Source: a virus. From it: 64,000 bases of DNA. A program made the position numbers and the translations under genes. The notes beneath the pieces were generated by a model that ran no database searches, was not told the origin of the DNA, and worked only from the letters and a program-made list of their open reading frames with translations. Shown here piece after piece: positions 7,949 through 14,992 of this stretch. Numbering within the stretch: the first letter of the stretch is position 1; each line of letters begins with the position of its first letter. The stretch lies in the IMG/VR virus record IMGVR_UViG_3300003771_000090, positions 1-64,000 of that record. One strand, written 5' to 3'.

Positions 7949-8203
7949 TCAGATCTTCAGTATCTCGCTAAATCTGGCGGGCATCGCCTCGACGGTCTTG
8001 AGTGTGGCGAGGCTACTGTCCCAGAGGGTCTGCCAGTGCTTGGCGCGGAATTCGTAGGCCTCCGCCGGGGTGAGTTGTTTGTCGCCAAGTTCATCCATGG
8101 ACATGGCGTCATACAGCGTCTTGGAGATCTCGTCGAAGGCATCCTGGGCGGCTGTGAGTGCCGTCCAAAGGTCTTCCATGGATACATGCGAAACGTCGGC
8201 CAT
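7949..8203 (-). CDS. Hypothetical protein co-transcribed with the repressor (84 aa)
   Basis: A helical, acidic protein (LTAAQDAFDEISKTLYDAMS) immediately downstream of the repressor and ended by a terminator, so probably expressed in the lysogen. It could be a lysogeny accessory factor. No family recognised. Confidence 0.6.
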   Translation of the reverse strand: MADVSHVSMEDLWTALTAAQDAFDEISKTLYDAMSMDELGDKQLTPAEAYEFRAKHWQTLWDSSLATLKTVEAMPARFSEILKI

Positions 8204-8230
8204 CCAGAGATCTCCTAGGGTAAGAATGCG

Positions 8231-8713
8231 TTATCCGTGCTTAATCCGCTTGGCCGTCGCCGATTTGGGTGCAGGGATTGTGCCGCTCGCTTTCGGGGCG
8301 CCCCAGTCCTTATCCGACGCGGTGTTGTCGGCGTGCTTGGCCACGGAATAGAACTCGAAAAGAACCCTGTCCAAGGCCTTGAGCTGCTCTGGCGACAGGT
8401 CCGACACCATTTCTTGGGTAACGCGCAGAAATGGCCAATAGGGATGCTCGTGCTCCTTCGTGCTGGAGTGCTTCAGTTGCACGAGGTTGACGGTCGCCTC
8501 TCCTTCGCCGGTCGACAGCCACATCATGTCCACGCCGAGTTCCCGCGCGGCGCGCGCAGCATTCTCGGCCGTAAGGGCTTTGGTCTTTCCAACGATGACC
8601 TGGGAAAGGGCCTGAACGCTGATGCCGAGGGCGTTCGCCAGCTCCTGGCGGTCCTTCTTCGCCAGGCCCAGGGCCTCTTCCAGCCGCTCACCAAAAGTGC
8701 TCGTCGATTTCAT
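8231..8713 (-). CDS. Repressor with N-terminal HTH (CI-like, no peptidase domain)
   Basis: About 160 residues from the ATG at 8713. An XRE-type helix-turn-helix occupies roughly residues 10-60 (RQELANALGISVQALSQVIV). The remainder lacks the Ser-Lys peptidase of LexA-type repressors, so induction would not be by simple autocleavage. It diverges from the cro gene at 8784 across operator-like repeats. It is the likely lysogeny repressor of prophage A. Confidence 0.8.
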   Translation of the reverse strand: MKSTSTFGERLEEALGLAKKDRQELANALGISVQALSQVIVGKTKALTAENAARAARELGVDMMWLSTGEGEATVNLVQLKHSSTKEHEHPYWPFLRVTQEMVSDLSPEQLKALDRVLFEFYSVAKHADNTASDKDWGAPKASGTIPAPKSATAKRIKHG

Positions 8714-8735
8714 GGCGAAAGAATACTTACAACGG

Positions 8736-8775
8736 TTTAAAGTATGGTTGCGTTCTGTGTTAAAGAATGCTTTAA
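8736..8775. promoter_or_regulatory. Repressor/Cro intergenic operator region
   Basis: Between the divergent regulators are TTTAAAGTATGG (8736-8747) and TTAAAGAATGCTTTAA (8760-8775), a near palindrome matching the TAAAGCATGCTTTA motif at 7484. Repetition at both early promoters supports operator function for the repressor and Cro. Confidence 0.6.
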
Positions 8776-8783
8776 TTGAGCGC

Positions 8784-8987
8784 ATGGAAAAGTCCAAAGC
8801 AACCGAGCTCCTAGGGGGCACGACGTCAGACGCAGCGAAGGCCATCGGCATTTCGCCGCAGGCGTATTCGCAGTGGCCGGATCAGTTGCCCAAGCGGCTT
8901 ACTGATCGGGTGGTCGCTGCGATCGCGCGACGTCACCTGCCTGCCGATCTGCTCGGTGTCGATCCTCAGCCCGTAGCCGGGCATTAG
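8784..8987 (+). CDS. Cro-like regulator
   Basis: A 67-residue protein with the Cro/DicC layout: GGTTSDAAKAIGISPQAYSQ forms the helix-turn-helix, followed by LPKRLTDRVVAAIAR. It is divergent from the repressor and just right of the operators. Unusually, its end overlaps the end of a second, convergent repressor gene by four bases instead of leading directly into a rightward operon. Confidence 0.75.
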   Translation: MEKSKATELLGGTTSDAAKAIGISPQAYSQWPDQLPKRLTDRVVAAIARRHLPADLLGVDPQPVAGH

Positions 8988-9328
8988 TTCCCGGTCTGGC
9001 CGTCTTCCAGTGCTTGTGCGATGCGTTCCAGTCGCGCAAGGAGTTCGCGCGTCGCGCGGATGCAGTCCTGTAGTGCAGGGCGCTGGTCGACTGGCTGGCG
9101 TCGGCCCCGGTGGGGTTTGCCTTTTCCAGTCGCGAGCCATTGGGCAGAAACGCCAAGGGCGCGCGCGATGGCTTCAGTGTGGCGGCTGCCCGTCGCGTTG
9201 CGATTCGGGTCAGCCAGGTACTGGATGGATTGGTACTCGACGCCGACCTGCAAAGCCAGAGCGCGCCGAGAGGTCGGCGGGTCTGTCTGTTGCATGGCCC
9301 AGAGAAGGCGTTCGGCGTACGTGTACAT
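8984..9328 (-). CDS. Second HTH repressor
   Basis: A 114-residue protein with a complete HTH (ALALQVGVEYQSIQYLADP) and the GVSAQWLATGKG element common after phage repressor HTH domains. A C-terminal helix (LLARLERIAQALE) may dimerise. It is convergent with cro and divergent from the CII-like gene at 9496, so it probably governs the promoter region at 9329-9495. Two repressors in series is an unusual immunity layout. Confidence 0.75.
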   Translation of the reverse strand: MYTYAERLLWAMQQTDPPTSRRALALQVGVEYQSIQYLADPNRNATGSRHTEAIARALGVSAQWLATGKGKPHRGRRQPVDQRPALQDCIRATRELLARLERIAQALEDGQTGN

Positions 9329-9369
9329 GCGGTGGAGTTTGTCATTGCCTCTGTGCAGATGTGTCTGTG

Positions 9370-9425
9370 TTTTGCCGGCAGAAGCTTTTGCCGGGCCGGG
9401 CGAAGCAGTGACCGCCTGGCAAAAA
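9370..9425. promoter_or_regulatory. Candidate operator repeats for the second repressor
   Basis: TTTTGCCGGC (9370-9379), CTTTTGCCGG (9385-9394) and an inverted CTGGCAAAAA (9416-9425) lie between the divergent genes at 8984-9328 and 9496-9894. Spacing and repetition suggest binding sites; no protein assignment is proven. Confidence 0.45.
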
Positions 9426-9495
9426 AATTTTCGGTCCCGCGCAACTGTGGATTCAACCGTGGAACCGATGAAATCTTTCTATAAGGACAAGAACG

Positions 9496-9894
9496 ATGCG
9501 GACAGCGAACCTGCTTGAATGCGGCCCCAGTACTGGCTTGCAGCCGGTCAGCGAGCAGCAATCGGGCGCGCAAGGCCCGTTTCTCTCGCCCCACCTGATC
9601 GCGGAGTGCAAGACGTTCCGTGATGCGTGCGCGCTCGCTTGGGAACACCGGGCGAACCAGGGCTTGACGAAGCAGATCCTTGCCGCGGCAGCCGGTCTGT
9701 ACTCGTCGCACTCGAGCGACTACTTCCTCCGGGAAAAGGCCAATGCGAACGGCAAGCCGCGTCGCGACCTCCCGGCGGAACGGATCGCGGACGTGGAGAA
9801 GATCCTTGGCAACCGGGCAATCAGCCAGTACCTGGCGCGCCGAGCGATGCTGACCCTCATGGAAGAAGTCATCGCAGCGAGGGCTCATGGATGA
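9496..9894 (+). CDS. CII-like early regulator
   Basis: About 132 residues. After a low-complexity N-terminus, residues 35-110 are helical with an HTH-like part (LTKQILAAAAGLYSSHSSDY) and a C-terminal helix (MLTLMEEVIAARA). It is the first gene of the rightward operon after the second repressor, the position of cII in lambdoid phages. AAGGA precedes the ATG. Assignment to CII is by position and general fold only. Confidence 0.6.
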   Translation: MRTANLLECGPSTGLQPVSEQQSGAQGPFLSPHLIAECKTFRDACALAWEHRANQGLTKQILAAAAGLYSSHSSDYFLREKANANGKPRRDLPAERIADVEKILGNRAISQYLARRAMLTLMEEVIAARAHG

Positions 9895-10075
9895 AGGGGT
9901 GGCTCTGGGGATCGCCAGAAGTGCGGTCCGACAGGCGATACGGAAGTACGGAGACGACAGGCAACGCGTGATCCGAGAGCTGCAGGAGATGGCCGAAAAG
10001 GATCCGCAATTGAACGAGGCATTCACCGTCACTGGCTACGTCGGGTTGGATTCCGAGCAGTCGGTGAAGCACTAG
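9887..10075 (+). CDS. Small hypothetical protein (62 aa)
   Basis: An all-helical, charged protein (RKYGDDRQRVIRELQEMAE) whose start overlaps the CII-like gene by eight bases. It is part of the rightward early operon. No function known. Confidence 0.6.
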   Translation: MDEGVALGIARSAVRQAIRKYGDDRQRVIRELQEMAEKDPQLNEAFTVTGYVGLDSEQSVKH

Positions 10076-10088
10076 GGGAGCGGGAGAG

Positions 10089-10259
10089 GTGATTCACGAG
10101 CTGATGCCGCGCACCGTGGTGCGAGAGCAGGGCGCCGCGGCGTTTCGCCAGGGGCGCCCGGCGGAGGACAACCCGCACTGGCCCGGTACCGACGCCCACC
10201 TGGAGTGGAACGCCGGCTACATGGGCGAGAAGTACCAGCCGACCAGACAGCAGGGCTAG
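10089..10259 (+). CDS. Ribosome-modulation-factor/CrpP-like small protein (56 aa)
   Basis: A GTG start with GGGAGAG immediately upstream. The pattern AAFRQGRPAEDNPHWPG...LEWNAGYMGE resembles the Rmf/CrpP fold, in which G-x-R, N-P and W-x-x-G-Y residues recur. Rmf proteins dimerise 70S ribosomes in stationary phase. Small phage and plasmid homologues exist, but their roles are not settled. Confidence 0.55.
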   Translation: MIHELMPRTVVREQGAAAFRQGRPAEDNPHWPGTDAHLEWNAGYMGEKYQPTRQQG

Positions 10260-10271
10260 GAGGGGGAGAGC

Positions 10272-10568
10272 ATGCACACACAAGTCGCGCACACCAGTAT
10301 CAAGACCTACCACGCCATCAAGCAGGATGGCACGGTCGCCACCAGACAGCGCCAGATCATGGCGGTGGTCCAGCCGTACCCGGCTGATTACTCGCTGCAG
10401 GAGTTGTGCGAGTTGACCGGGCTACCCGTCAATATCGTCAGTGGCCGCGTCCACGAGTTGCGAGAGGAGCTGGGCGAGCTGGAGCGCGCACCGACCCGCA
10501 AGTGTCGCATCACTGGCCGCCCCATCAAACCGGTCCGCCGCCCGCATCCGCAGGGGGCGCTGTTCTGA
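10272..10568 (+). CDS. Winged-helix phage protein (98 aa)
   Basis: Residues 25-70 look like a winged helix (SLQELCELTGLPVNIVSGRV), and the C-terminus is basic (RKCRITGRPIKPVRR). It is probably a DNA-binding protein of the replication block. The stop overlaps the next ATG. Confidence 0.65.
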   Translation: MHTQVAHTSIKTYHAIKQDGTVATRQRQIMAVVQPYPADYSLQELCELTGLPVNIVSGRVHELREELGELERAPTRKCRITGRPIKPVRRPHPQGALF

Positions 10569-10927
10569 TGCAGGTCGTCATCATTGCGAATGGCAAGGCC
10601 ATCCGCGTCAACCCGCTGCTGCACCCGGACCTCCTGTGTCATGGCCAGCAGTGCTATCTCCGTTTCCCCGGCATCTGCCGGAACAACCCCGACACCGTGG
10701 TGCCGGCCCATTCCAACCAGCTGAAGCACGGCAAGGGGAAGGGGATCAAGGCGGACGACCGGATGACGGTTCCGGCCTGCTACCTCTGTCACTACGAGCT
10801 CGACCAGGGAAAACGCTTCACCAAGGAGCAGAAGATCGCGCGCTGGGACCTCGGCTATGACCGCTGGGCCCCGTACCGTGAACGGCTTTACGGCGTGCCG
10901 GCGGCGCGTGTGGAGGCGGGTGCATGA
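10568..10927 (+). CDS. YbcO/DUF1364-type putative nuclease
   Basis: A 119-residue protein with Cys/His motifs CYLRFPGIC, VPAHSN and CYLCHYELDQGKRF, matching the zinc-dependent fold of the DUF1364 family found in the nin region of lambdoid phages. These are thought to act in DNA recombination or processing. Coupled to both neighbours by four-base or shorter overlaps. Confidence 0.75.
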   Translation: MQVVIIANGKAIRVNPLLHPDLLCHGQQCYLRFPGICRNNPDTVVPAHSNQLKHGKGKGIKADDRMTVPACYLCHYELDQGKRFTKEQKIARWDLGYDRWAPYRERLYGVPAARVEAGA

Positions 10928-11910
10928 GCGTTGAGGCAATCACCTGGGCCCTGAAGCAGAAGGTCGGCCGCTCGTCGACCAAGCACGTGCTCATGCTGCT
11001 GGCCAACTGCACCACGGCGCCGCTCAACCGCATCTACACGTCGCTTGGCTACTTGGTCGACTCCACCGAGATGGACCGCAAGACCATCATCTCGGCGATC
11101 CAGAAGCTGCAGGCCATGGGCTTTATCTCGGACACCGGTGACCGGATCGGCAATACGGGCCAGATCCCTGTCTATCAGCTGAACATGATTGAGTCCGGTC
11201 CCGAAGCGGGCGAGGAAAAACGGAACGATTCCGAAAACGGAACAGTTCCGAAAGTGGATGAAAACAGTACCAAAAACGGCGGCAAACAGTACCAAAAACG
11301 GTCGACAACGGTTCCGAAAACGGTACACGGAACTAAAGGAACTAAAGGAACGAAGGGAACGCAAACGCGCGGCAAGCGCGCGAGTGTGTGTGTCCAACTT
11401 CCCGAATGGCTACCTCAGGCTGCATGGGAGGACTGGCTGGCGCATCGGAAGGCCATGAAGGCGCCGTTCACCCAGCGTGCCGCCGAGTTGTCGATCAGCG
11501 TGCTGGACCGTCTGCGTGGCGAGGGGCAGGACCCGGTGGCCGTGATCAACGAGAGTGTCCTGCGGGGCTGGACGGGTTTGTTTCCGCTGCGCCAGGCCTC
11601 GGCCGGTGGCGCGCCGGCGCAGGGCGGCACGGCTCCGGGTGGCACCTGGTGGGAGACCTCAGAGGGCGTCCGGCAGATGGGCGCCAGTTTGGGTTTGCCG
11701 TACGACGGCACCGAAAACGCCCGCCGGTACATGTTCCGCGTCTTCAAGGCCGCCGGCCCGGGGCCGTGGGTGGAGCGCGAGCTCGCCGCGGCGTCGCGGA
11801 TGAACGAGTTCGAGTACGAGCGCGTGTTTGCCTATTTCATGGGTGAAAAGCCCGTGTCGCAGCAGCAGCTGGCGCAGCGCGCGGCGGGCCAGCAGGGGGA
11901 TGCGGCATGA
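10924..11910 (+). CDS. O-like replication initiator
   Basis: A 328-residue protein. The N-terminal 80 residues form a winged helix (STEMDRKTIISAIQKLQAMG), the domain that binds iterons in phage initiators. Residues about 95-155 are a low-complexity linker encoded by the iteron repeats at 11225-11323. The C-terminal part (WLPQAAWEDWLAHRKAMK) resembles the helicase-interacting end of phage replication proteins. The origin sits inside the gene, as in lambda O. Confidence 0.8.
   Translation: MSVEAITWALKQKVGRSSTKHVLMLLANCTTAPLNRIYTSLGYLVDSTEMDRKTIISAIQKLQAMGFISDTGDRIGNTGQIPVYQLNMIESGPEAGEEKRNDSENGTVPKVDENSTKNGGKQYQKRSTTVPKTVHGTKGTKGTKGTQTRGKRASVCVQLPEWLPQAAWEDWLAHRKAMKAPFTQRAAELSISVLDRLRGEGQDPVAVINESVLRGWTGLFPLRQASAGGAPAQGGTAPGGTWWETSEGVRQMGASLGLPYDGTENARRYMFRVFKAAGPGPWVERELAAASRMNEFEYERVFAYFMGEKPVSQQQLAQRAAGQQGDAA
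11225..11323 (+). repeat. Five iterons inside the initiator gene: candidate replication origin
   Basis: Five copies of a 16-mer of type ACRGTWCCRAAAACGG start at 11225, 11242, 11264, 11286 and 11308; the last four are spaced exactly 22 bases. They fall in all three reading frames of the gene, so conservation is of DNA and not of peptide. An A/G-rich direct repeat (GGAACTAAA type) follows at about 11330-11360 and could be the unwinding region. Confidence 0.8.
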
Positions 11911-12416
11911 GCATGTGGGGGCGCTATGCGAACGGACGAGGCCTGGCGGCACGAGTGCGAGGTGCGGTGGCTGGCGGCAAAGCCGGACGATCGGGTGACC
12001 GAGTACCTGACCAAGGTGGAAAAGTTCAGGGGGCGGCCGGCGGCGGTGCAGTTGGCATCGGACATACGGGTGTACCGGCGCGCAAGCCGAGCAAGTACCG
12101 CAACGAGCGGCTGACAGTCAACGGCGAGACGTTCGACAGCCGCCGGGAGATGGAGCGGTACTTCCACCTCCTGGTGCTACAGCGCGCCGGCCGCATCCAG
12201 CAGCTCCAGCGCCAGGTGGTCTTCATCCTGTCGCCGTCCGTAGTGATCGGCGGTCGGAAGCGCCCGCCGCTGAAGTACGTGGCCGATTTCACCTATGTGG
12301 AAGAGGGCGCCACGGCGCGGACGGTGGAGGACGTGAAAGGGGTGGTGACCGAGGCGTACCGGATCAAACGCCACCTGATGGCAGCTATGGGTTTGCAGAT
12401 CAAGGAGACGAAATGA
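11907..12416 (+). CDS. DUF1064 phage protein (N-terminus uncertain)
   Basis: The C-terminal 110 residues are clearly a DUF1064 domain: KYRNERLTVNGETFDSRREM, LQRQVVFILSPSV, and VADFTYVEEG...VEDVKGV, a PD-(D/E)xK-like nuclease pattern with E, D and ExK. The first 55 residues are Gly/Arg-rich and overlap a better-looking ORF in another frame (11926-12114), so translation may begin later or overlap. The ATG at 11907 is coupled to the initiator stop. Confidence 0.7.
   Translation: MSMWGRYANGRGLAARVRGAVAGGKAGRSGDRVPDQGGKVQGAAGGGAVGIGHTGVPARKPSKYRNERLTVNGETFDSRREMERYFHLLVLQRAGRIQQLQRQVVFILSPSVVIGGRKRPPLKYVADFTYVEEGATARTVEDVKGVVTEAYRIKRHLMAAMGLQIKETK
11926..12114 (+). CDS. Small helical protein overlapping the DUF1064 gene (62 aa)
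   Basis: MRTDEAWRHECEVRWLAAKP and the helical continuation have natural protein composition, unlike the overlapping frame. Similar 55-65 residue acidic/basic helical proteins are common in beta-proteobacterial phages. It is entirely overlapped by the 5' part of the DUF1064 ORF. Confidence 0.55.
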   Translation: MRTDEAWRHECEVRWLAAKPDDRVTEYLTKVEKFRGRPAAVQLASDIRVYRRASRASTATSG

Positions 12417-12700
12417 GCGACATCAAAGTGCAGGAGTCGTTGGTAGACGAGCGGCGGTTCCGTGCTGTTCTGGATCACGACACGATTCTGGGTGTTGTTG
12501 CTTCGATGGTTGCAGCCCAGGCCGGGGTGGATCTCAACGCCGACAACGTTTCGATTCGCACCCTGCACCTGAGCGCCCGAACAGGCGGCTTGGGTGCAAG
12601 CAAGTACGAGGCGGTTTGCGAAATCGTGGTGGACCGCAAGGCCGAATATGGAAAGACGCAGGACTGCGAAATCCGGGAGCGGACCCATGAGCAGCGATGA
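12413..12700 (+). CDS. Hypothetical phage protein (95 aa)
   Basis: An alpha/beta protein of the early operon, coupled to the DUF1064 gene by ATGA and overlapping the next small ORF by 14 bases. No family recognised. Confidence 0.6.
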   Translation: MSDIKVQESLVDERRFRAVLDHDTILGVVASMVAAQAGVDLNADNVSIRTLHLSARTGGLGASKYEAVCEIVVDRKAEYGKTQDCEIRERTHEQR

Positions 12701-12773
12701 GATCTGCACGGCTTTCGCGGGCGCCTTCATGGCTGGCGTCATGCTTTCTATTCTGTGGGGGATGACGAGATGA
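12687..12773 (+). CDS. Tiny single-pass membrane protein (28 aa)
   Basis: The ATG opens a 28-codon ORF (AFAGAFMAGVMLSILWGM) whose stop overlaps the next ATG. Nearly the whole peptide is a membrane helix. Supported by coupling at the 3' end. Function unknown. Confidence 0.45.
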   Translation: MSSDEICTAFAGAFMAGVMLSILWGMTR

Positions 12774-13339
12774 TCAGGAGACCGTGGACCGAGGCCGATG
12801 ACGCGGCGCTGGCCCAGTGCTACCGGGATGGTATCCAGTCCCCGGAGATCGCCGCAAGGCTGGGGCGCCCGCGCGGCTCAATCCATTGTCGCGCCGTGAA
12901 GCTGGGCATCGCCAAGAAGGCACAGCGCGGCGACCAGAACCCGGTTTGGATCGCCATCAAGGAGATCTGCGCGGACGGCCAGGGCCGGACGGTGCGGGAT
13001 TTGGCGATTGCCACTGGCGAAAAGGAAAAGAACGTCGAGCGGCTGTTCTACGTCCGCCGAGACCAGAACCAGGCGCACATCGTTGACTACGAGCCGTCCA
13101 TTCGCGGCACGTCCCGCCCGATGTGGCTCCCAGTGCGAGGACAGGACGTCCCGCGGCCGGCACCGACCGACCATGCGCTGGCCCAGAAGGTGCGCCGCGA
13201 GATGCGAAAGGCTGAACTGGACCAGGACCTGACGCCGGACATGCCGACCATCCAGAAGAACAGCCCGGCGCCGCGCTTCATGGGCGGCCAGCAGCACGAA
13301 ATCATCCGGGCGATGTACGGCATGGGGGTGGCGGCATGA
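12770..13339 (+). CDS. HTH (Myb/SANT-like) DNA-binding protein
   Basis: The start at 12770 is coupled to the upstream tiny ORF. Residues 1-45 (WTEADDAALAQCYRDGIQSP, then a GRPRGSIHCRAVKLG recognition helix) form a homeodomain-like HTH. A second winged helix may lie at residues 60-100 (TVRDLAIATGEKEKNVERLF). Likely a phage early DNA-binding protein; target unknown. Confidence 0.7.
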   Translation: MIRRPWTEADDAALAQCYRDGIQSPEIAARLGRPRGSIHCRAVKLGIAKKAQRGDQNPVWIAIKEICADGQGRTVRDLAIATGEKEKNVERLFYVRRDQNQAHIVDYEPSIRGTSRPMWLPVRGQDVPRPAPTDHALAQKVRREMRKAELDQDLTPDMPTIQKNSPAPRFMGGQQHEIIRAMYGMGVAA

Positions 13340-13590
13340 CCGAGAAGCGAAAGGGCGGCCCGCTATCCAACCTGGCGGCGGTACTGGGCGAGAACCCCGA
13401 ATTCCGCCGCATGGTGGCCGTCAGGACCGGGCGGCCGTGCGAGACGCCGGAGGATGCCCGGGCCCGCATCCTGGAGCGTTGCGACGTCACCTCCCGGGCA
13501 GACTTGGACCACGTGGCCAAGGCGGAGGCGGAGTTCCACGCGGCATTCCGTCTGCCGTGGATGCGGTGGCAACAAGGGGCGAGACGATGA
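13336..13590 (+). CDS. Hypothetical phage protein (84 aa)
   Basis: A basic N-terminus followed by a helical region (TPEDARARILERCDVTSRAD). Coupled to its neighbours by four-base overlaps in the rightward operon. No function recognised. Confidence 0.6.
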   Translation: MTEKRKGGPLSNLAAVLGENPEFRRMVAVRTGRPCETPEDARARILERCDVTSRADLDHVAKAEAEFHAAFRLPWMRWQQGARR

Positions 13591-13802
13591 AAGAGATCCA
13601 CGTAGCAGCAGAAGAGTGGGACAGCCACTACGAGTCGCCCGAGGGGTACATCGCCGAGGGGCGCAAGTGGGGCGAGTGCGCGGATGGCGAAGAATTCACA
13701 CTGGTGCGGCTGCAGGTTTTCGCCCAGACCACGTACCGCATCGTGGACGGCAAGCCGGTTCCAGTCCAAGTGGCATTCCCGAAAGAGCTCGTACAGAGAT
13801 AA
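13587..13802 (+). CDS. Hypothetical phage protein (71 aa)
   Basis: A small beta-rich acidic protein (EEWDSHYESPEGYIAEGRKW). The ATG overlaps the upstream stop. Unknown function. Confidence 0.6.
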   Translation: MKEIHVAAEEWDSHYESPEGYIAEGRKWGECADGEEFTLVRLQVFAQTTYRIVDGKPVPVQVAFPKELVQR

Positions 13803-13805
13803 GAC

Positions 13806-14429
13806 ATGACCGAGACCGAGATCCTATTCAACAGCGTGGACGACGCCTTGCGCTTCGCGTTCTCGTACTCGACGCAGCAGTACAGCCCGACGCCGATGGC
13901 GCGGGCGATGCGGGGCGGCAACGTCGGTACCGGAAAAGGGCTGGTGGGGGTGGATGGCGCTGGCCAGGCAGGGATGATCCGGGCGGAGCTGAAGGAATTC
14001 AGCGAACTTGACCGGTCGCTGCTGATTGCCCAGTTTGCGCCCGTCGAGATGCCCTGCGACTGCACCAGGGCGTGCTGCTCTGGCAACCGCCCGAACGTGG
14101 AGTGGGCGGATGCGGTGAGCTACCTGACTGAGCACACCACCTACCTGTTCGCCGGGCACCTCTCCAGCTACAAACTGAGACGGACGCTGGTGGAGCGGCA
14201 TTTCGGCGCGCACCGAGACGTGCACGGGAAGAAGATGACGATCGAGCGCTTGGCGCAGAAGTGCGACATCCACCGCCAGACCGTCTCGACGCACCACCAG
14301 AAGCTGATGGCCTACTTTCGGGGTACCAAGGGCGTGAACGGGGCGGTGGGCGCCCAGGCGGTGGCCCTGCAGCGGGCGGACGAACAGCTGCGCGACCGTG
14401 GCTTTGTGGGGATGGAGGAGGCGGCATGA
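13806..14429 (+). CDS. Putative antitermination/late regulator (Q-like position)
   Basis: A 207-residue protein with a cysteine motif CDCTRACC (about residues 81-88) and a C-terminal HTH (IERLAQKCDIHRQTVSTHHQ). It lies at the end of the early block, where lambdoid phages carry Q or its equivalent. DNA binding is well supported; the antitermination role is inferred from position. Confidence 0.6.
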   Translation: MTETEILFNSVDDALRFAFSYSTQQYSPTPMARAMRGGNVGTGKGLVGVDGAGQAGMIRAELKEFSELDRSLLIAQFAPVEMPCDCTRACCSGNRPNVEWADAVSYLTEHTTYLFAGHLSSYKLRRTLVERHFGAHRDVHGKKMTIERLAQKCDIHRQTVSTHHQKLMAYFRGTKGVNGAVGAQAVALQRADEQLRDRGFVGMEEAA

Positions 14430-14992
14430 GCGAAAAGCTGGATTTGGATGGGCTGGAGCGCTTGGCGAAAGCTGCGACGCCTGGCCCTTGGGAGTGGTGG
14501 ACCAGCAACAGCTTCCTGCGTCTGACGGGCCGCCAGCAACAGGGTGGCGCACACGGCCAGGATGGTGGCGTCCTCAGCGGGGCGAAGCTGTCCGACGGTT
14601 GCGCGACTGTAGTGGCTTCTAACAGCGATCGCGAGTTCATTGCCTCCGCGCGCTCTGCGGTTCCGGCCCTGATTGATCGCGTCCGCGAACTGGAGAGCGA
14701 GAAGCGTGATTGGATCGCTGCAAATGCTCCCGGGGGATGGATCGATGATCTGCGCCGCGCCAGCCAGCCTGGGGGCGGGGATGACACGAAGCGGCTTGAT
14801 GCGCTACGTGACGAATCATGGGATGTCCGATCCTTTTGCATCGGCGAAGAGGACATTGGCTGGCGCGTGATCGAATTCCATCAGGCCGCGCCACATGAAC
14901 GTGTAGTGGCCGAGGTCTTCAAAGACGATCCTCGTGCAGCCATCGACGCAGCCCGCGCCGCAACGGGTGCGGGGAATGGGGAGGGGGCATGA
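14426..14992 (+). CDS. Hypothetical Ead/Ea22-like early protein
   Basis: About 188 residues from the coupled ATG at 14426. It begins LDLDGLERLAKAATPGPWEWW, a motif seen in many phage Ead/Ea22-like proteins, with NSDREFIASARSAVPALIDRVRELE further on, the family's conserved helix. Function in the family is unknown. Confidence 0.65.
   Translation: MSEKLDLDGLERLAKAATPGPWEWWTSNSFLRLTGRQQQGGAHGQDGGVLSGAKLSDGCATVVASNSDREFIASARSAVPALIDRVRELESEKRDWIAANAPGGWIDDLRRASQPGGGDDTKRLDALRDESWDVRSFCIGEEDIGWRVIEFHQAAPHERVVAEVFKDDPRAAIDAARAATGAGNGEGA

Noticed and set aside
8899-10032. 377-codon minus-strand ORF across the second repressor and CII-like gene
   Set aside because: It overlaps two well-supported regulators in other frames, runs through their intergenic operator, and has shadow composition.
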